DNA from: Glandiceps talaboti
Lineage: Eukaryota > Hemichordata > Enteropneusta > Spengelidae
NCBI RefSeq assembly: GCF_964340395.1
Contig: NC_135550.1
Location: forward strand, 33,914,176-33,936,675
Length of the DNA: 22,500 nucleotides
Direction of reading: 5' to 3'
A model generated the notes under the pieces. It was not told the origin of the DNA and made no database searches. It saw nothing but the letters and a program-made list of their open reading frames with translations. The position numbers were made by a program, and so were the translations under genes. Positions 21,273 through 22,500 of this stretch are shown one piece after another. Position 1 is the stretch's first letter. Each line of letters opens with the position of its first letter.

Positions 21273-21292
21273 TATATATATATATATATATA
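21222..21292 (+). repeat. (TG)21-(TA) compound microsatellite, unit 9
   Basis: (TG)21, a 9-nt TA run, then (TA)10. Confidence 0.97.
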
Positions 21293-22086
21293 AATGTGTG
21301 TGGGGGGGAGGGGAAGTATTGGTGTAGTGTTGGGGGTTTGTTTTGGAATGACATTGGGGGTTGAGTGGGGTGGCTTGGGAAAGGTGGGCGTGGTGTGAAA
21401 TAAATATATTTAATGCGAAATAGGGTAAATACAGGAGGTAATAAAGTGTAGAGTTTTTGGATGTGTGGAGTGAGATAAAAACAAAGTAGTGGAGTGGGTG
21501 AACGTCGGCGTAGAGGGCGTGGTGTACAGGTATAATCGTGAGTGTTGGGCTACTTCCAGTTTTAGATAAGATTGAGGCCGCGTGGGTGTAAAGTGTCGAG
21601 GTTTCTGGTTAGGGGGGCTGGCTGCGGCTGTAGGCGAGTACTTCATGGGGTAGGAGTCGTTGTGGTCTTCTTCCTTCACAGGTGGGTCGGGTGAGCGGTG
21701 TGGATGGGAGGAAAAGGTCTTCTTAACTGGTATCGAGTCGAAGTCTTGCATGGTTAGGGGAGGTTTAGTGCGTTTAGGCATAGTGGTTGAATGTGTACAT
21801 GTACAGGGTAGAGTATACCGAGAACTGTAGAAAGCAGGGTTGTTGTGGGGATATTTATGCGAGGTGAGCGGAAGTGACTGTGTGGGGGGTGGGAAAGAGT
21901 GTTCTAGAAAACCATAAAGGCATGTGACCGGATGACGGGAGGAGATGGGAGGGAAAGAGGTAGGAAGGCGGGAAGGAGCGAGGACTTGTGTTGGTAATAA
22001 AGGGATGAGAATCACGCCTTGTTTTTGATGTGTATAGGTGGGTGTTAGTGAGCGTGTGTATATACTGTACAAATGTATGTATTTAA

Positions 22087-22500
22087 GTATGTATGTATGT
22101 ATGTATGTATGTATGTATGTATGTATGTATGTATGTATGTATGTATGTATGTATGTATGTATGTGTGCGTTTTTTGTGTGTCAGTGTGTGTGTGTGTGTT
22201 GGGGTTAGGGTGGGGGTTAGGGTTAGGGTTATGGTTAGTGTTAGGGAATGAATGTATGTATGTATGTATGTATGTATGTATGTATGTATGTATGTATGTA
22301 TGTATGTATGTATGTATGTGTGTATGTATGTATGTGTGTGTGTGTGCTTTTGTGTGTCAGTATGTATGTTAGGGTTAGGGTTAGGGTGAGGGTAAGGGTT
22401 AGGGTTAGTGTTAGCGTTAGGGTTAGGGTGGGGGGTTAGGGTTAGGGTTAGGGTTAGGGTTAGGTTAGTGTTAGGGTTAGGGTAAGGGTTAGGGTTAGTG
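22087..22500 (+). repeat. TATG arrays plus telomere blocks, unit 9 (cut)
   Basis: Visible part: (GTAT)19, the first telomere-like block, (TATG)16 (22255 to 22318) and most of the second telomere-like block, which runs off the window end. Confidence 0.94.

Larger units (their letters stand above)
1..22500 (+). repeat. Head-to-tail satellite array, 2.6 kb unit, 8.6 copies
   Basis: The same sequence recurs eight times in full and a ninth time in part, always in the same orientation, with no spacer and no interrupting sequence. Every unit contains degenerate TTAGGG telomere-like blocks, TATG arrays and a TG/TA tract embedded in unique sequence. Unit lengths range from 2601 to 2631, and the differences add up exactly to changes in simple-repeat copy number. 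Both window edges lie inside the array, so its full size is unknown. The presence of telomere hexamers suggests a subtelomeric or telomere-associated satellite; an internal chromosomal location or an extrachromosomal concatemer cannot be excluded. No gene is recognised anywhere in it. Confidence 0.97.
20965..22500 (+). repeat. Satellite unit 9 (first 1536 bp, cut by window edge)
   Basis: Genotype as far as visible: (TG)21, TA run 9 nt, (TA)10, (GTAT)19, (TATG)16. The window ends inside the second telomere-like block, so the third TATG array and the right-hand unique segment are missing. Nothing marks an end of the array. Confidence 0.95.

Noticed and set aside
1-22500. CRISPR array, transposon or viral genome
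   Set aside because: The repeats are kilobase-long tandem units without short direct repeats and variable spacers. No terminal inverted repeats, LTR pairs, transposase, reverse transcriptase or capsid-like frames were recognised.
1-22500. Tandem rRNA or other multicopy gene cluster
   Set aside because: The unit size is too small for a typical eukaryotic rDNA unit, the composition is G/T-skewed, and no conserved rRNA, 5S, snRNA or tRNA sequence was recognised on either strand.

Overview
This is eukaryotic, apparently non-coding DNA. The whole 22.5 kb is one head-to-tail satellite array: eight complete units of about 2.6 kb (starts 1, 2616, 5243, 7844, 10475, 13102, 15721, 18346; lengths 2615, 2627, 2601, 2631, 2627, 2619, 2625, 2619) and the first 1536 bases of a ninth (20965 to 22500). 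All units share one orientation and the array runs off both ends. The phase I use (unit start at base 1) is arbitrary. I see no bacterial genes, rRNA, tRNA, CRISPR or transposase. The species cannot be named: TTAGGG telomere repeats occur in vertebrates, many invertebrates, most filamentous fungi and several protists. Exact matches to animal-type regulatory motifs are suggestive of a metazoan but not proof.

Each unit has the same plan. (1) About 257 bases of single-copy-like sequence. (2) A (TG)18-22 tract joined to a (TA)n tract. (3) About 795 bases of G/T-rich unique sequence, holding a 220-codon minus-strand open frame. (4) A block of about 710 bases built from three related sub-repeats, each a (TATG)n array followed by degenerate telomere-like repeats (TTAGGG with TTAGTG, TTAGCG, TAAGGG and TGAGGG variants). 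(5) About 783 bases of unique sequence with near-normal base composition in places, short inverted repeats and plus-strand splice-like signals. The plus strand is the G-rich telomere strand throughout, so if the array is subtelomeric the chromosome end lies to the right.

I counted every simple repeat in every complete unit. All length differences between the eight complete units are explained exactly by changes in the TG, TA and TATG copy numbers; no indel lies outside them. The only base substitution I noticed in the unique parts is C to T at 8681. Such homogeneity implies recent amplification or continuous homogenisation, for example copying from a circular template, unequal exchange or gene conversion, or else an assembly artefact. 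The open frames on both strands (MYVC, THTH and TLTL repeats) are consequences of simple repeats and C/A-rich composition, and I do not call them genes.

The most interesting reading is a compound telomere and subtelomere satellite in which telomere-like DNA is part of the amplified unit. It resembles in architecture the amplified units of telomerase-independent chromosome ends (yeast Y' survivors, roll-and-spread circles in Kluyveromyces, TALT elements in nematodes). It may also produce a TERRA-like plus-strand RNA. That is inference; the array structure itself is seen directly.
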